Shown here piece after piece: positions 1-10,185 of a stretch of 64,000 nucleotides of DNA. Within the stretch, counting starts at the first letter, position 1; each line of letters starts with the position of its first letter. This DNA comes from Dromiciops gliroides (taxonomy: Eukaryota > Chordata > Mammalia > Microbiotheria > Microbiotheriidae): NCBI RefSeq assembly GCF_019393635.1, contig NC_057862.1, forward strand, positions 701,518,918 through 701,582,917. The letters are read 5' to 3'. Under the pieces are notes generated by a model. It was not told the origin of the DNA and made no database searches. It worked only from the letters and a program-made list of their open reading frames with translations. The translations under genes and the position numbers were made by a program.

Positions 1-650
<650 letters not shown>

Positions 651-1411
651 AGGAATCTTTAACTGACATGAATGCAGAAGGGCCTTGCAATGGACTACAG
701 AGCTTTTTACACAGCAGAAAATTCACTCCGGCTACAAGCCATTCATGGACTCAGTGTGAGAAGACCTTCAGCCAGAGTCCATCTCTTATTTTCTCATTAG
801 AGGATTCATACTGGAAAGAAACCTTATGAATGTGTTCATTGGGGATATGCTTACTTTCTGGAACATTGAGGTTCGTGGTAAAGGTTAAATTTTTTGTCAG
901 ATTGTAACAGAATGGTGAAACAAAGGAAGATAATGCATGCCAAATCTCCAGCTTGCAAAACAAACAAAAAAGGAGGCAACAGGGTCATGAACTGCAGGAT
1001 TGTGTGAAAGAAGACATCTGGATGTTCTCAGAAATAGAATGTCTTCAGAATGAGGAAAAGGATTTGTCAGTATTATGTGAACAATGTTTGGAGAGGGGAA
1101 GATATCAGCATTATTTGACCTTAGAGTCCATGCCCTACTAGTAAATATTGGGGAAAATAAGTCTGAAGCAGCTTTAGAGACAGATGTGACATTACTAAAA
1201 GGGTCCAAACAGCCTTCAGTGGCTTTACAATATAACCACCTCTAGTGGTTGATTAGAGAAACTGAAGCTTAGAGATTTGAAGGAACCTGTGTGAGTTCTC
1301 TAAAAAGGTTCAAGACTAAATCCAAGAAGTCCTTCAGTGTCCTTAGTATCCAAACCCTTTAAAAATGAAAGAAATTTTTTTAAACCTCAAAAACCCTAAG
1401 AGAGCTGGAGG
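651..1411. other. No recognisable gene
   Basis: Downstream flank of the zinc-finger tail. Weak finger-like traces fade out near 830 and nothing else was recognised before the provirus. Confidence 0.5.
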
Positions 1412-1415
1412 GGAA

Positions 1416-1998
1416 TGTGAGATTTAAAATTGGATATTAGATCATAAATCTCCCCTACTTAACCTTTCCCTTAATTTATCTCCCAAACTAGTAAATGGAA
1501 GCAGGTTTTGGTTTTCTAGATAGACCTTTTTTATTTATAGTTATGATAGTCACAAGGTGATGTTGGTTAGAAGGATAGGAAAGTAGAAACACAATACAAA
1601 TCGTCTTAAGTCTAAGCTTAGTCTATATTCCTTATAACAACTCACCAAACCGACAAGGCCACCAACCGACAAGGCCACCAACCGACAAGGCCACCTTTGG
1701 AGAGAGAGAGTCCGTGCCGCGCCGTCAGGAGTCCCGCCAAGCAGGCAAAAAGGCCTCTCTCCTTTTCTCCACCCCGGAAGTCAAAAAAAAAAACCCGGCA
1801 GGCAGTCTGACATGCGCAGCAGGCGCACTGTACCTGGCAGGCAGTCTGACATGCGCAGCAGGCGGACTGTACCCGGCAGGCAGTCTGACATGCGCAGCAG
1901 GCGGACTGTTCATCTCCTCCCCAAAAGGGTGGTCCTTGAAAAACTGGCGTCTTTCAGTTATCCTAACCGACTGTTAAAAACTTTCATATTTTACCACA
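1416..1998 (-). repeat. ERV-A 3' LTR
   Basis: 583 bp, TG...CA ends, by eye identical to 9286-9868. Contains an AATAAA signal (complement of 1530-1535), three 16-bp units at 1650-1697 and three 39-bp units near 1795-1911. Short open frames inside it come from the 39-bp repeat (13 codons, so no frame shift) and are not genes. Confidence 0.95.
1795..1911 (-). repeat. U3 tandem repeat, 3 x 39 bp
   Basis: Three near-identical 39-bp units containing CAGTCTGACATGCGCAG, placed like retroviral enhancer repeats. The same array lies at 9665-9781 and in the LTR at 16721-17263. Confidence 0.85.
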
Positions 1999-2455
1999 TT
2001 TCCCCCCTTTGCTTCCTCAAGAAACGGAATGTTTCCTTGATGGAACAGTAAAAAGAATATAATAACTTTTGCTGACTAATAATATGCGAACAACAATACA
2101 GAAAAGGAAGAGAGGAAAGTTTTGTCCAGAGGGGCGATTTTTTTTTTTTTTCCTCATGAACCGACGCTTTGACATTAGTCTTGCAAAGGGAGAGCCTCTG
2201 CAGAGAGTACATGTTACAGATAGTATATAACAGAAAGGAGATAGTAAAAGCTAATAAAGCAAAACAGTTCATATAAAGTCTCTGAGTTCTCTTGTCTTCT
2301 TGAAGTGGTAAGATGTCATCAGGAGGAAACTGGATTCTGGTCTGGAAAACTGGATTCTGGACTCTGGACTCTGGTCTGGAAAGCTGGATTTCTTCTTTAA
2401 CTGTTTGAATTGCTGTATTTTTTTTTTTACTAAACCTTAGCATAGCATTTTGCAA
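1991..2455 (-). CDS. Small 3' ORF of ERV-A with one membrane segment (uncertain)
   Basis: A 154-residue open frame in the same direction as gag-pol, ending just inside the 3' LTR. It has one hydrophobic stretch of about 20 residues (near 86-105) followed by a basic, Ser/Leu-rich tail. I recognise no domain. The matching region of ERV-C (about 26560-26825, plus strand) keeps clear nucleotide similarity and several peptide blocks (for example PLWTKL and LPFLYC) but has stops. It could be an env-tail relic, a small accessory protein, or an RNA element that happens to be open. Confidence 0.35.
   Translation of the reverse strand: MQNAMLRFSKKKNTAIQTVKEEIQLSRPESRVQNPVFQTRIQFPPDDILPLQEDKRTQRLYMNCFALLAFTISFLLYTICNMYSLQRLSLCKTNVKASVHEEKKKKSPLWTKLSSLPFLYCCSHIISQQKLLYSFYCSIKETFRFLRKQRGEMW
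1999..2010 (-). promoter_or_regulatory. ERV-A polypurine tract
   Basis: On the minus strand this reads AAAGGGGGGAAA immediately before the TGTGG start of the 3' LTR, the expected plus-strand priming site for reverse transcription. Confidence 0.93.
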
Positions 2456-3535
2456 TCAGTAACACTTTTTACCACCATGTGTCTGGATCAAAGTCAAATT
2501 TAGTATGTGTTCATGACACCTGAAAATGTTATGGAAAGGTTATCATACCATATCTCATGGTTCCGAGACAGCCAGTGATTGTGCTAGGCCACAGGTGAAT
2601 TCAACTGAGTGAGATAAAAAGATAAGTAAGTTCAGTTAAATTAGGTTAAATTAGGAGGGAGAGAGGATGAATACTGGACTGTGCCTAGTAATTGTGCTCT
2701 ACATGGTCACCATCATAAGCAAACCATGGACTTATGTATACCTGTCTCTCCTTTTGTTGCACATATATTCTCTCCAGGGCCTGCATCAGAGTTCACAGCA
2801 AGTTAGTCTCTGAAATGATAAGTTTCCATATTTCTGAAATCTCATTAATTTCACCAAAGACAATATGATGGTAAAAATGTGTGCTATGCTGCATAACTGA
2901 GAATATATTAGTGATATATACAATAATTCCAAACCATACCCAGAGTATAATGACATATAAATAATAAACGAATGTAAATAGCTGATTATATTAGACATTG
3001 TTACATAATCTTCTTTTAGACATTATTACATAATCTTCTTTTAGCAAGTAGACCACATCATCTTATACATGAATTCTCTAGTATAACAGTAGCAGATACT
3101 TAAAGTGGTGATTAATTCATCAAAAAGAAATAAGACTTCAATAAGCAAGATTCAATATTCAATAGCATATACTTAAAATGCCTTTGAAAAGTCACTTAGT
3201 TCACAAAATCGGGTTTTTAAAGAAAAGCAAAAGAAACAAAAGTAAAAAAAAAAAACAAAAAAAAAACAAAGCAAAACCAAAAACCAAAAATAAAAGGCAA
3301 AAGATTCGCTAAGCACCCTTTTGTGCTCTTAAAGAATTTAAAGGTGTGGTGAATTCCAGGTCTTTTCAGTGCCTTTCAAAAGTCAAAACAAAACAAAAAG
3401 CAAAAAGGATTAAAAAAAAAAAATAGGTATAGGGTAGGGAAAAGGGTGGGAGAAATTGAGGTGGGCCAGAAAACTAGGCCATGTGCTTCAGTGCTTTTGC
3501 CTGTGGAAGGAAATGCTTGTTAAATTTTAAGGTAT
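2456..3535 (-). other. ERV-A 3' untranslated region
   Basis: About 1.1 kb between the OTU stop and the small 3' ORF, A/T-rich with no env reading frame. 2780-3060 is clearly related to 28940-29270 in ERV-B, so this non-coding stretch is inherited between the lineages. Confidence 0.8.
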
Positions 3536-6514
3536 TTAAGCTGCTAGAGTTTGGGGTATGCCACATTGTTTTAACTGGTTCCCCAATTCTCTGCATGCCA
3601 AAGTGGCAGGGGTTTCTGAATTGTCATTGATCTTTCTAATGCTGTCATAATGTTCTTTATGGTAGAAAATGTGGAGTTCTCTAGCATCAGTTTTGTCTGT
3701 GCCACTGATTTTCAATAAAGGCTGATTTAATTGATGAACCACAACATTCAGCTGATGCTGCTTAGCAAATGCTACAATTGTATCATTTCCTCCCCACTTT
3801 CCAAATTTCTTTAATTCATCAACATATTCTTCAAAAGGGGAGTCATTTACTATAAAAGACTCAAACTCTTGTCTATGGTTAATCATATAAGAAGCAGCTT
3901 CTTGTCTGTGTCTGAGATGATTTCTACAGTGACCTTCTAGCTGGTCTGCTAAAGCCCTAAAAAGGCAATTTCCGTCTCCTGATACTTTACGAAGACTGAG
4001 TCCCAAAGCATTTAACTGATCAGTGGGATTATTAAATGGGAACTGCCTTTTTCCTCTGAACTCTCTTTGCTCTTTAACAGTTGCTATCTTTAGGGTTTTT
4101 ACCTCTTTAGCGTCTACCTCAGGTCTATCTGAAATCTCTTCACCTATGAATGGTGCAGGCTTTATATGAGAGCAATGAATCCATGAGTCTTTTTCACCAA
4201 TTTTAATGGCAGTAGGAGTTGTCAATAATACCTGAAAAGGTCCTTCCCAGGCAGGTTGAGTTCCACTGGTTCTCTGAAAATTCTTTACATATATTTTATC
4301 TCCTGGGTTGAAGTTATGCAATGAAAAGTCTAATGGTCCTGCCTGGACCACAGCTCCTGCCTCATGGAGTTCACGTAGCCTGGTCTGTAATTCCTGTATA
4401 TAGGAAGCAACAGAAGTATCACCTCCCACCAGTGATGTATAAACTGGGGAAAAAGTTTTAGCTTGGATAGGAGGGTGACCAAAAAGCATTTCATAAGGAG
4501 ATATATGAAGTTCTCCTCTTGGTCTACTTCGTAGATAGAATAATGCCAATGGTAGAACATCAGGCCATTTCAAATGGGTTTCAGTACATAATTTGCCAAT
4601 CATACTCTTAAGCTCTTTATTCATACGTTCGACTTGGCCTGAACTTTGTGGATGGTAGGGCGTGTGGAATTTTGGAGTCACTCCCAAGAAAGAGTAGATT
4701 TGGGATAAAATCGAATCAGTGAAATGTGTGCCTTTGTCAGAATCGATGCGGGCTGGTGGGCCAAAACGAGGTACTATCTCTTTAAGAAGAATTTTGGCAA
4801 CAAAGGCAGCTGTGGCTCGGGGGCTGGGAAAGGCCTCCACCCACCGAGTGAGCTGATCAACTATAACAAGGCAAAATTTATAATGTCCTGCTTTTGGCAT
4901 AGTAATATAATCAATTTGTAAGTGCTCAAAAGGTGTATATGCTAGAGGACGCCCTCCATAAGCTTTGGCCTTAAAAGCATACTGATTATAAGACTGACAT
5001 GTGGAGCAGCCCGAGCAGATTCGAGATGCTGTATTAGTCACACCTGGTGCTATCCAGGTTCTCTTAATAGAGTCTACAATGCCTTGTGTACCAAAATGGC
5101 CTTTTCTGTGAACAGAGAGGCATACCTGGTGGTAGAATTTCCGGGGAAGAAATGGCTTACCTTCCGGAGACACCCAGATGCCATTGATCTGTTTCGCCTT
5201 AAATTTCTTTTTCCACTTTTCTACTTCAGAATCGTCATAGGTTAGGTTGGAAGGAATATCCTCAGAAGGTGAAAGGTTAAATACATGTTCAGGAGCTTCT
5301 AATGCAGCAAGCTTGGCTGCAGAATCGGCTCGTGCATTTCCCTTTGAAACAGGGTCACTATTCCCTGTGTGGGCAGGGCAATGTACAACGGCTAGGGAAG
5401 AAGGCAGTTTTAGGGCATCTAAGAGGTCCTTGATAAGGTCCCCATTGGCAATAGCCTTGCCCGAGGATGTTAGAAAGCCTCGTTGACGCCAAATCATACC
5501 AATAAAGTGGCATATGCCAAAGCCATATTTCGAGTCAGTAAAAATGGTGGCACTCTTATCTTTAGCTATATTACAGGCCTGTGTAAGAGCCACAAGTTCA
5601 GCAGCCTGTGCACTAAAATGGGAAGGCAGAGAAGCTGCCCAGAGGGTGTCATAATCAGAAACTACAGCAGCTCCAGTAAAATGGGTTCCCTCTCTCATAA
5701 ATGAGGAACCATCTGTATAGAGGACAAGATCAGGATTTTCTAAAGGTGTATCAAAAAGATCATCACGGGGTTTTTCAGCCATATCAACTAAAGAAGCACA
5801 GTCATGCAACGGTTCCCCCGAGAATGGTAAATTAGGGAGTAGTGTTGCTGGATTAAGAACTGTGCAGCGTTTTAAAGTGATATTCTCATTACCTAACAGG
5901 GTTATTTCATACTTAGCCAGCCTTTGATCTGAAAAGGCTTGTGTCCTGTGACGTAGTAAGAGAGCCTCCACTTCGTGAGGGCATTGCACAGTTAGAGGGT
6001 TACCTAGGACCAAATCAGAGGCTTTTTCTACCAAAAGCGCTGTGGCCGCCACTGCTCTAAGGCAAGGTGGCACTCCAGCCGCTACAGGGTCCAGCTGAAT
6101 TGAATAGTAGGCTATAGGACGCTGGTTAGGCCCCAGTGACTGAGTCAGGACTCCAGAAGCCACCCCCCTTTGTTCATGCACAAAGAGAGTGAAAGGCTTA
6201 CTATAATCTGGCAGTCCTAGGGCAGGTGCTGATAACAAGGCCCGTTTTAATTCTTTTATGGCTGAGAGATGCTGGGGATCCAACTGTAAAATGTCTGGAA
6301 CAGAACTTTTTGTAAGAGCTATGAGGGGTTTAGTAATTTCACCAAAAGAGGGTATCCATTGTCTACAGTACCCAGCTGCTCCCAGAATGGCTCTCAACTG
6401 CCTCTTAGTAGTGGGGGCAGAGAGTTGTTGAATGGCCTGGACTCGCTTAGAAGAGACAGAGCGAGTTCCAGCAGCCAAAATAAATCCTAAATATTCTACC
6501 TGGGGCAAACACCA
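3536..6514 (-). CDS. ERV-A pol 3' part: RT thumb, RNase H, integrase, OTU
   Basis: A 990-residue frame, numbered from a TTG at 6508; the real frame continues from upstream past the TAA at 6515-6517. Residues 1 to about 180: RT thumb/connection. About 260-395: RNase H, with acidic residues in YTDGSS (D266), AELVAL, FTDSKY and NARAD. About 440-790: integrase, with the His/Cys zinc-binding region, catalytic Asp in QIDY (D533), Asp in RIDSDKG, Glu in GQVERMNKE, and a C-terminal domain with WEGPF. After a linker of about 40 residues containing RGKR comes a complete OTU domain (about 828-965) and a 25-residue tail. The RT, RNase H and integrase catalytic residues look intact. Confidence 0.93.
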   Translation of the reverse strand, partial: WCLPQVEYLGFILAAGTRSVSSKRVQAIQQLSAPTTKRQLRAILGAAGYCRQWIPSFGEITKPLIALTKSSVPDILQLDPQHLSAIKELKRALLSAPALGLPDYSKPFTLFVHEQRGVASGVLTQSLGPNQRPIAYYSIQLDPVAAGVPPCLRAVAATALLVEKASDLVLGNPLTVQCPHEVEALLLRHRTQAFSDQRLAKYEITLLGNENITLKRCTVLNPATLLPNLPFSGEPLHDCASLVDMAEKPRDDLFDTPLENPDLVLYTDGSSFMREGTHFTGAAVVSDYDTLWAASLPSHFSAQAAELVALTQACNIAKDKSATIFTDSKYGFGICHFIGMIWRQRGFLTSSGKAIANGDLIKDLLDALKLPSSLAVVHCPAHTGNSDPVSKGNARADSAAKLAALEAPEHVFNLSPSEDIPSNLTYDDSEVEKWKKKFKAKQINGIWVSPEGKPFLPRKFYHQVCLSVHRKGHFGTQGIVDSIKRTWIAPGVTNTASRICSGCSTCQSYNQYAFKAKAYGGRPLAYTPFEHLQIDYITMPKAGHYKFCLVIVDQLTRWVEAFPSPRATAAFVAKILLKEIVPRFGPPARIDSDKGTHFTDSILSQIYSFLGVTPKFHTPYHPQSSGQVERMNKELKSMIGKLCTETHLKWPDVLPLALFYLRSRPRGELHISPYEMLFGHPPIQAKTFSPVYTSLVGGDTSVASYIQELQTRLRELHEAGAVVQAGPLDFSLHNFNPGDKIYVKNFQRTSGTQPAWEGPFQVLLTTPTAIKIGEKDSWIHCSHIKPAPFIGEEISDRPEVDAKEVKTLKIATVKEQREFRGKRQFPFNNPTDQLNALGLSLRKVSGDGNCLFRALADQLEGHCRNHLRHRQEAASYMINHRQEFESFIVNDSPFEEYVDELKKFGKWGGNDTIVAFAKQHQLNVVVHQLNQPLLKISGTDKTDARELHIFYHKEHYDSIRKINDNSETPATLACRELGNQLKQCGIPQTLAA
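3614..4027 (-). other. OTU cysteine protease domain fused to Pol
   Basis: About 138 residues matching the OTU deubiquitinase fold, closest by my recognition to vertebrate OTUD3. The catalytic Cys lies in [11 protein letters not shown] (Cys848 of the frame, codon 3965-3967). The catalytic His lies in EHYDS (His953, codon 3650-3652). Family blocks such as [14 protein letters not shown] and VVVHQLN are present. OTU enzymes cleave ubiquitin chains; OTUD3 also carries sequence beyond the OTU domain that is absent here. The domain is intronless and in frame with integrase, so capture from a host mRNA is likely. Whether viral protease releases it is unknown. Confidence 0.93.
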
Positions 6515-7714
6515 TTATACCTTTGTCTTAGAAACCTTGTGTCCTCTCTTGTGCAGCTCCAGCAGTAAGTGACGGCTATCTTCCTGACAAATTTCAGCAT
6601 TAGGAGAGGCCAAAAGTAAGTCATCAACATATTGTACTAGTGTGGAGGCTTTAAAGGTAATAGAGGCCAGATCCTGCTGTAAAATTTGGGAAAATAATGT
6701 GGGACTGTCTACAAATCCCTGTGGGAGTCTAGTCCAGGTCCACTGTCTATTTTTCCAGGTAAAAGCAAATAAATATTGGAAGTCCTCATGTACTGGTATG
6801 GAGAAAAAGGCAGAGCAAAGGTCTACCACTGTGAAACATGTAGATTCATAGGGAATTGAGGAAATTATCATAGCCGGATTTGCGACTATAGAATGTCTAG
6901 GAATAACATAATTATTAATCGCTCTAAGATCTTGCACAAAGCGATAAACAGGTTTACCATCTGGCCCAGGCTTGGGTTTTTTAACTGGCAAAATGGGAGT
7001 ATTGCATGGAGAGTGATGACATGGAATAATAATACCCTGGCTTTTCAAAGCCTCAATTATAGGGGTGATCCCTTCTATTGCTTCCCTAGACAATGGATAC
7101 TGTGGAATGGAGGGGGGTGGTCCCCCCTTAACTTTAAAGGTAACAGGCATGGCAGACTTAAGGAGCCCCACCTCATTAGGGGATGAGGCCCATAAAGACT
7201 CAGGAATGTCAGAGGGGATTTTGGATACCTCCCCTGCTGTTCCTTGAGCTTCTGTAAGTAAAATTGGTAATAAATGAACAGTATCCTCTGGCAATTGTAA
7301 GGAGACAGCCCCATCTGGAGCACAAGATATGGTTGCTCTAAGCTTGCAAAGGAGATCACGACCTAATAAATTTACAGGGGCATCAGGCATGAGTAAAAAT
7401 GAATGTTCCACTGTTAAGGGCCCCATAGATACCATGCGAGGATTCAATTTTGCCACTCTCTGGCTCTTTCCTGAGACTCCCACTACATTCAAAAATCCTA
7501 CAGGTCTACACCCAGCATCTGGTTTGCTTACTAATACTGATTTAGAGGCTCCTGTGTCTAGCAGACAATCATAATAAGTCTCCCCCACTTTTAAGGTGAC
7601 ATGTGGTTCATTACTCTGGGGAGGTGAATGGACTGGCACAAGTGCATTCAAAAAATCCGGATCTGGGAATATATGGCTTTCATTATCTATGTTCCATTCC
7701 TCCCCAAGACACCA
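6515..7714 (-). CDS. ERV-A protease and RT N-terminal part
   Basis: Same frame as gag, opening directly after the gag TGA (7715-7717). The retropepsin active site is LLDTGAS, with LLGRDLL further on. RT follows with LPQGF and the catalytic YVDD about 38 residues before the end. The frame stops at TAA 6515-6517 and continues in the same frame at 6514, so one nonsense codon splits RT between palm and thumb. As it stands this copy should not make full-length Pol unless the stop is read through. The first residues after the gag stop use no ATG, as expected for a readthrough product. Confidence 0.92.
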   Translation of the reverse strand, partial: WCLGEEWNIDNESHIFPDPDFLNALVPVHSPPQSNEPHVTLKVGETYYDCLLDTGASKSVLVSKPDAGCRPVGFLNVVGVSGKSQRVAKLNPRMVSMGPLTVEHSFLLMPDAPVNLLGRDLLCKLRATISCAPDGAVSLQLPEDTVHLLPILLTEAQGTAGEVSKIPSDIPESLWASSPNEVGLLKSAMPVTFKVKGGPPPSIPQYPLSREAIEGITPIIEALKSQGIIIPCHHSPCNTPILPVKKPKPGPDGKPVYRFVQDLRAINNYVIPRHSIVANPAMIISSIPYESTCFTVVDLCSAFFSIPVHEDFQYLFAFTWKNRQWTWTRLPQGFVDSPTLFSQILQQDLASITFKASTLVQYVDDLLLASPNAEICQEDSRHLLLELHKRGHKVSKTKV

Positions 7715-9094
7715 TCATTCCTGTGTCCTCTTCTGAGGGGGGTCTTGGTTACCATTATTCTGGTACTGCCTTTCTGTATTCCTCCAAAAGGATCTATTTC
7801 TATTTTGATTTCGCCTGTAATTAGAATTAGAATTTCTTCTCCAAGTCCTACATTCTCTCAATTCATGCCCCTCCTTACGACAGTAACAACACACCTTAGT
7901 GTCCTTGCTCCGGTATCCACATGGCTGACTAGTAATCGCTGGTGCCAGAATGCTCTGTTTAGGGTGATCTGGATCTTCCTCACGTGAGTCAAAGACATAA
8001 TTTGCAAGTTCCTTAATTCTATCTACTGAGAGATTTCTCCAGTCTGGACATTGTTTCAGAAAGTATCTGCGTATTTCTGGCAGTGAATTATAAACAAATG
8101 TGTTGAGAATGATACAGGAATCTCTTAAATCTACTGGATCCAATCTGGTGTACTGTCTAGCGGCCTCACAAAGTCTATCATAAAATCTGTTTGGTCTTTC
8201 ATTAGCCTCCTGAGGTAGGCTTAAAAATTTCTGCCAGTTTTCTGGTTTTCTAGAGCAAGATTCCATTCCCTTCAGAAGTGTTTCTCTAGCATCTTTTAAT
8301 CTTTGGAAATCCCTATCATCATTATAATTCCACTCTGGATCCTTTAGAGGCCATTCCACATCGGCCTTACCTTTCGCAACAAGGGCATTTCCTGCTGAGA
8401 TAACATCTGTAATCTCAGTTGGGGACAGTAAAGTTTCCAAAAGGCAAGTAACATCAGCCCAACTGGGTTGATATGCATTAAATATAGTCCTTAACTGTGA
8501 AATTACAGTGTTAGGATTTTTCTCAAAACTAGGGATGATTGATTTCCATGCGCTCAAGTCACTTGGTCTAAAGGGGCTATATTTTCTGACTTGAATTGGC
8601 ACTCCCTTCTTACTATGTTCTATAGCTTCCTGCAGAGGGAGTAGTTTCTGCTGATCTGATTCTGAACTTGGATCATCTCTAGTAGAAACAGCCATTTTGA
8701 GGTCTCTCTCCATATGTGAGAATTTCATTTCGAGGTCTCTCTCCATATGTGAGAATTTCCCCCATATCATAACAATGATAATAACAAAAACAATGATAAT
8801 AACAAAAACAAAAAAAAACCAAAAAAAAATAAAATCCTTAGTCGTATGAACTATGGATGTGGTATTAAAAGGTATTTCAATTGCAGGCATAAAATTTCTA
8901 CTTATATTAAACGTATTTTCCCAAAGATTCTCACGTATACTATTATACAAAAAACTTTTTGCTGCCTGAATGAGGAAAAAACCAATAATGTTATGAAGGA
9001 CCATTGAGTAAACTATTCCTCTAAGTCGGGATGTTATGCTGTCCCAATACATTCCGATGAGAAAAATCAAAGGGATAGTAGAATATTCGAGCAT
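7715..9094 (-). CDS. ERV-A Gag with membrane-spanning N-terminus
   Basis: 459 residues from an ATG at 9092-9094. Residues 1-45 are strongly hydrophobic; 46-86 form a loop with two N-glycosylation sequons (N63, N77); 88-111 form a second very hydrophobic helix. An 11-residue direct repeat with FSHMERDL follows (113-134). About 165-385 resemble the gammaretroviral p30 capsid (SAWKSIIPSFEKNP). A CX2CX4HX4C zinc knuckle spans 402-415, followed by an Arg/Asn-rich tail. There is no Gly2 for myristoylation and no recognisable matrix domain, so membrane targeting probably uses the hydrophobic segments. The frame ends at TGA in phase with pro. Confidence 0.92.
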   Translation of the reverse strand: MLEYSTIPLIFLIGMYWDSITSRLRGIVYSMVLHNIIGFFLIQAAKSFLYNSIRENLWENTFNISRNFMPAIEIPFNTTSIVHTTKDFIFFWFFFVFVIIIVFVIIIVMIWGKFSHMERDLEMKFSHMERDLKMAVSTRDDPSSESDQQKLLPLQEAIEHSKKGVPIQVRKYSPFRPSDLSAWKSIIPSFEKNPNTVISQLRTIFNAYQPSWADVTCLLETLLSPTEITDVISAGNALVAKGKADVEWPLKDPEWNYNDDRDFQRLKDARETLLKGMESCSRKPENWQKFLSLPQEANERPNRFYDRLCEAARQYTRLDPVDLRDSCIILNTFVYNSLPEIRRYFLKQCPDWRNLSVDRIKELANYVFDSREEDPDHPKQSILAPAITSQPCGYRSKDTKVCCYCRKEGHELRECRTWRRNSNSNYRRNQNRNRSFWRNTERQYQNNGNQDPPQKRTQE

Positions 9095-9263
9095 CTTGCC
9101 CTTTAAACTGGGCTGGCTTTTCTGTTTAAAGCAAGACTCTTAGAGGCTTAAAGTCTTTAAGGGAGATTAGACAAAGGGAAAGTCCGTGGGGGGGGGTAAT
9201 TTGGAAAATCCACCGAATTGGCTGGCTTATGGCCAAACTAGGGAGGGTGGGAGGGTCCTTAAG

Positions 9264-9281
9264 GTCCCTTCGGGGTCGCCA
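9264..9281 (-). promoter_or_regulatory. ERV-A primer-binding site, tRNA-Arg type
   Basis: Four bases after the 5' LTR the minus strand reads TGGCGACCCCGAAGGGAC. This matches the 3' end of tRNA-Arg(UCG/CCG), as I recall it, at 17 of 18 positions. Confidence 0.8.
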
Positions 9282-9285
9282 AAAC

Positions 9286-9868
9286 TGTGAGATTTAAAAT
9301 TGGATATTAGATCATAAATCTCCCCTACTTAACCTTTCCCTTAATTTATCTCCCAAACTAGTAAATGGAAGCAGGTTTTGGTTTTCTAGATAGACCTTTT
9401 TTATTTATAGTTATGATAGTCACAAGGTGATGTTGGTTAGAAGGATAGGAAAGTAGAAACACAATACAAATCGTCTTAAGTCTAAGCTTAGTCTATATTC
9501 CTTATAACAACTCACCAAACCGACAAGGCCACCAACCGACAAGGCCACCAACCGACAAGGCCACCTTTGGAGAGAGAGAGTCCGTGCCGCGCCGTCAGGA
9601 GTCCCGCCAAGCAGGCAAAAAGGCCTCTCTCCTTTTCTCCACCCCGGAAGTCAAAAAAAAAAACCCGGCAGGCAGTCTGACATGCGCAGCAGGCGCACTG
9701 TACCTGGCAGGCAGTCTGACATGCGCAGCAGGCGGACTGTACCCGGCAGGCAGTCTGACATGCGCAGCAGGCGGACTGTTCATCTCCTCCCCAAAAGGGT
9801 GGTCCTTGAAAAACTGGCGTCTTTCAGTTATCCTAACCGACTGTTAAAAACTTTCATATTTTACCACA
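9286..9868 (-). repeat. ERV-A 5' LTR
   Basis: 583 bp, no visible difference from 1416-1998, with the same 39-bp and 16-bp tandem repeats. It would drive transcription leftward into gag. The GGAA target duplication follows at 9869-9872. Confidence 0.95.
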
Positions 9869-9898
9869 GGAAACTGATACCTAAAAAGTACAAGGGAG

Positions 9899-9975
9899 GG
9901 TTAGACACTTGACACTTACTAGCTGTGTGACCCTGGGCAAGTCACTTAACCCTCATTGCCCTGGGGGAAAAAAAA
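9899..9975 (+). repeat. SINE fragment (CORE part)
   Basis: Partial copy containing ACTTACTAGCTGTGTGACC and GGCAAGTCACTTAACCC, head missing. Confidence 0.75.
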
Positions 9976-10185
9976 GTACAAGGGAATAGTGTGAGTTCAT
10001 CTAAAGGGTTCTAGGCTTAGAGTACTTGCCCTACTAGAGAATATTGTAGAAAATGTAGTTGAAATAAAGTGAAAAAACAGCATATTTATACATTACTATT
10101 TTTAGACAAATCTCCCATTGCACCCACCAACGTTATATTTTCTTTGTTGCTATGTTACGTAGCCACATGGTGGCAATAGAAAACA

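Larger units (their letters stand above)
1416..9868 (-). mobile_element. ERV-A: near-intact env-less class I provirus with OTU domain
   Basis: Complete provirus on the minus strand: 5' LTR (9286-9868), primer site, gag, pro-pol-OTU, 3' untranslated region, polypurine tract, 3' LTR (1416-1998). It is flanked by GGAA at 1412-1415 and 9869-9872, a 4-bp target duplication typical of gammaretrovirus-like ERVs. LTR ends are TG...CA. I compared the two 583-bp LTRs line by line and saw no difference, implying a recent insertion. Gag p30-like capsid, a single zinc knuckle, one stop between gag and pro in the same frame, and the integrase C-terminal domain all point to class I. No env gene is present; the place after integrase is taken by an OTU protease domain. 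One in-frame TAA interrupts pol. Confidence 0.95.

Noticed and set aside
1714..1977. Proline/Gly/Ala-rich short frame in the LTR
   Set aside because: Product of the 39-bp tandem repeat, repeated identically at 9584-9847; no gene.
4330..4560. Small frames on either strand within the pol region
   Set aside because: Overlap integrase in other frames; no motifs.
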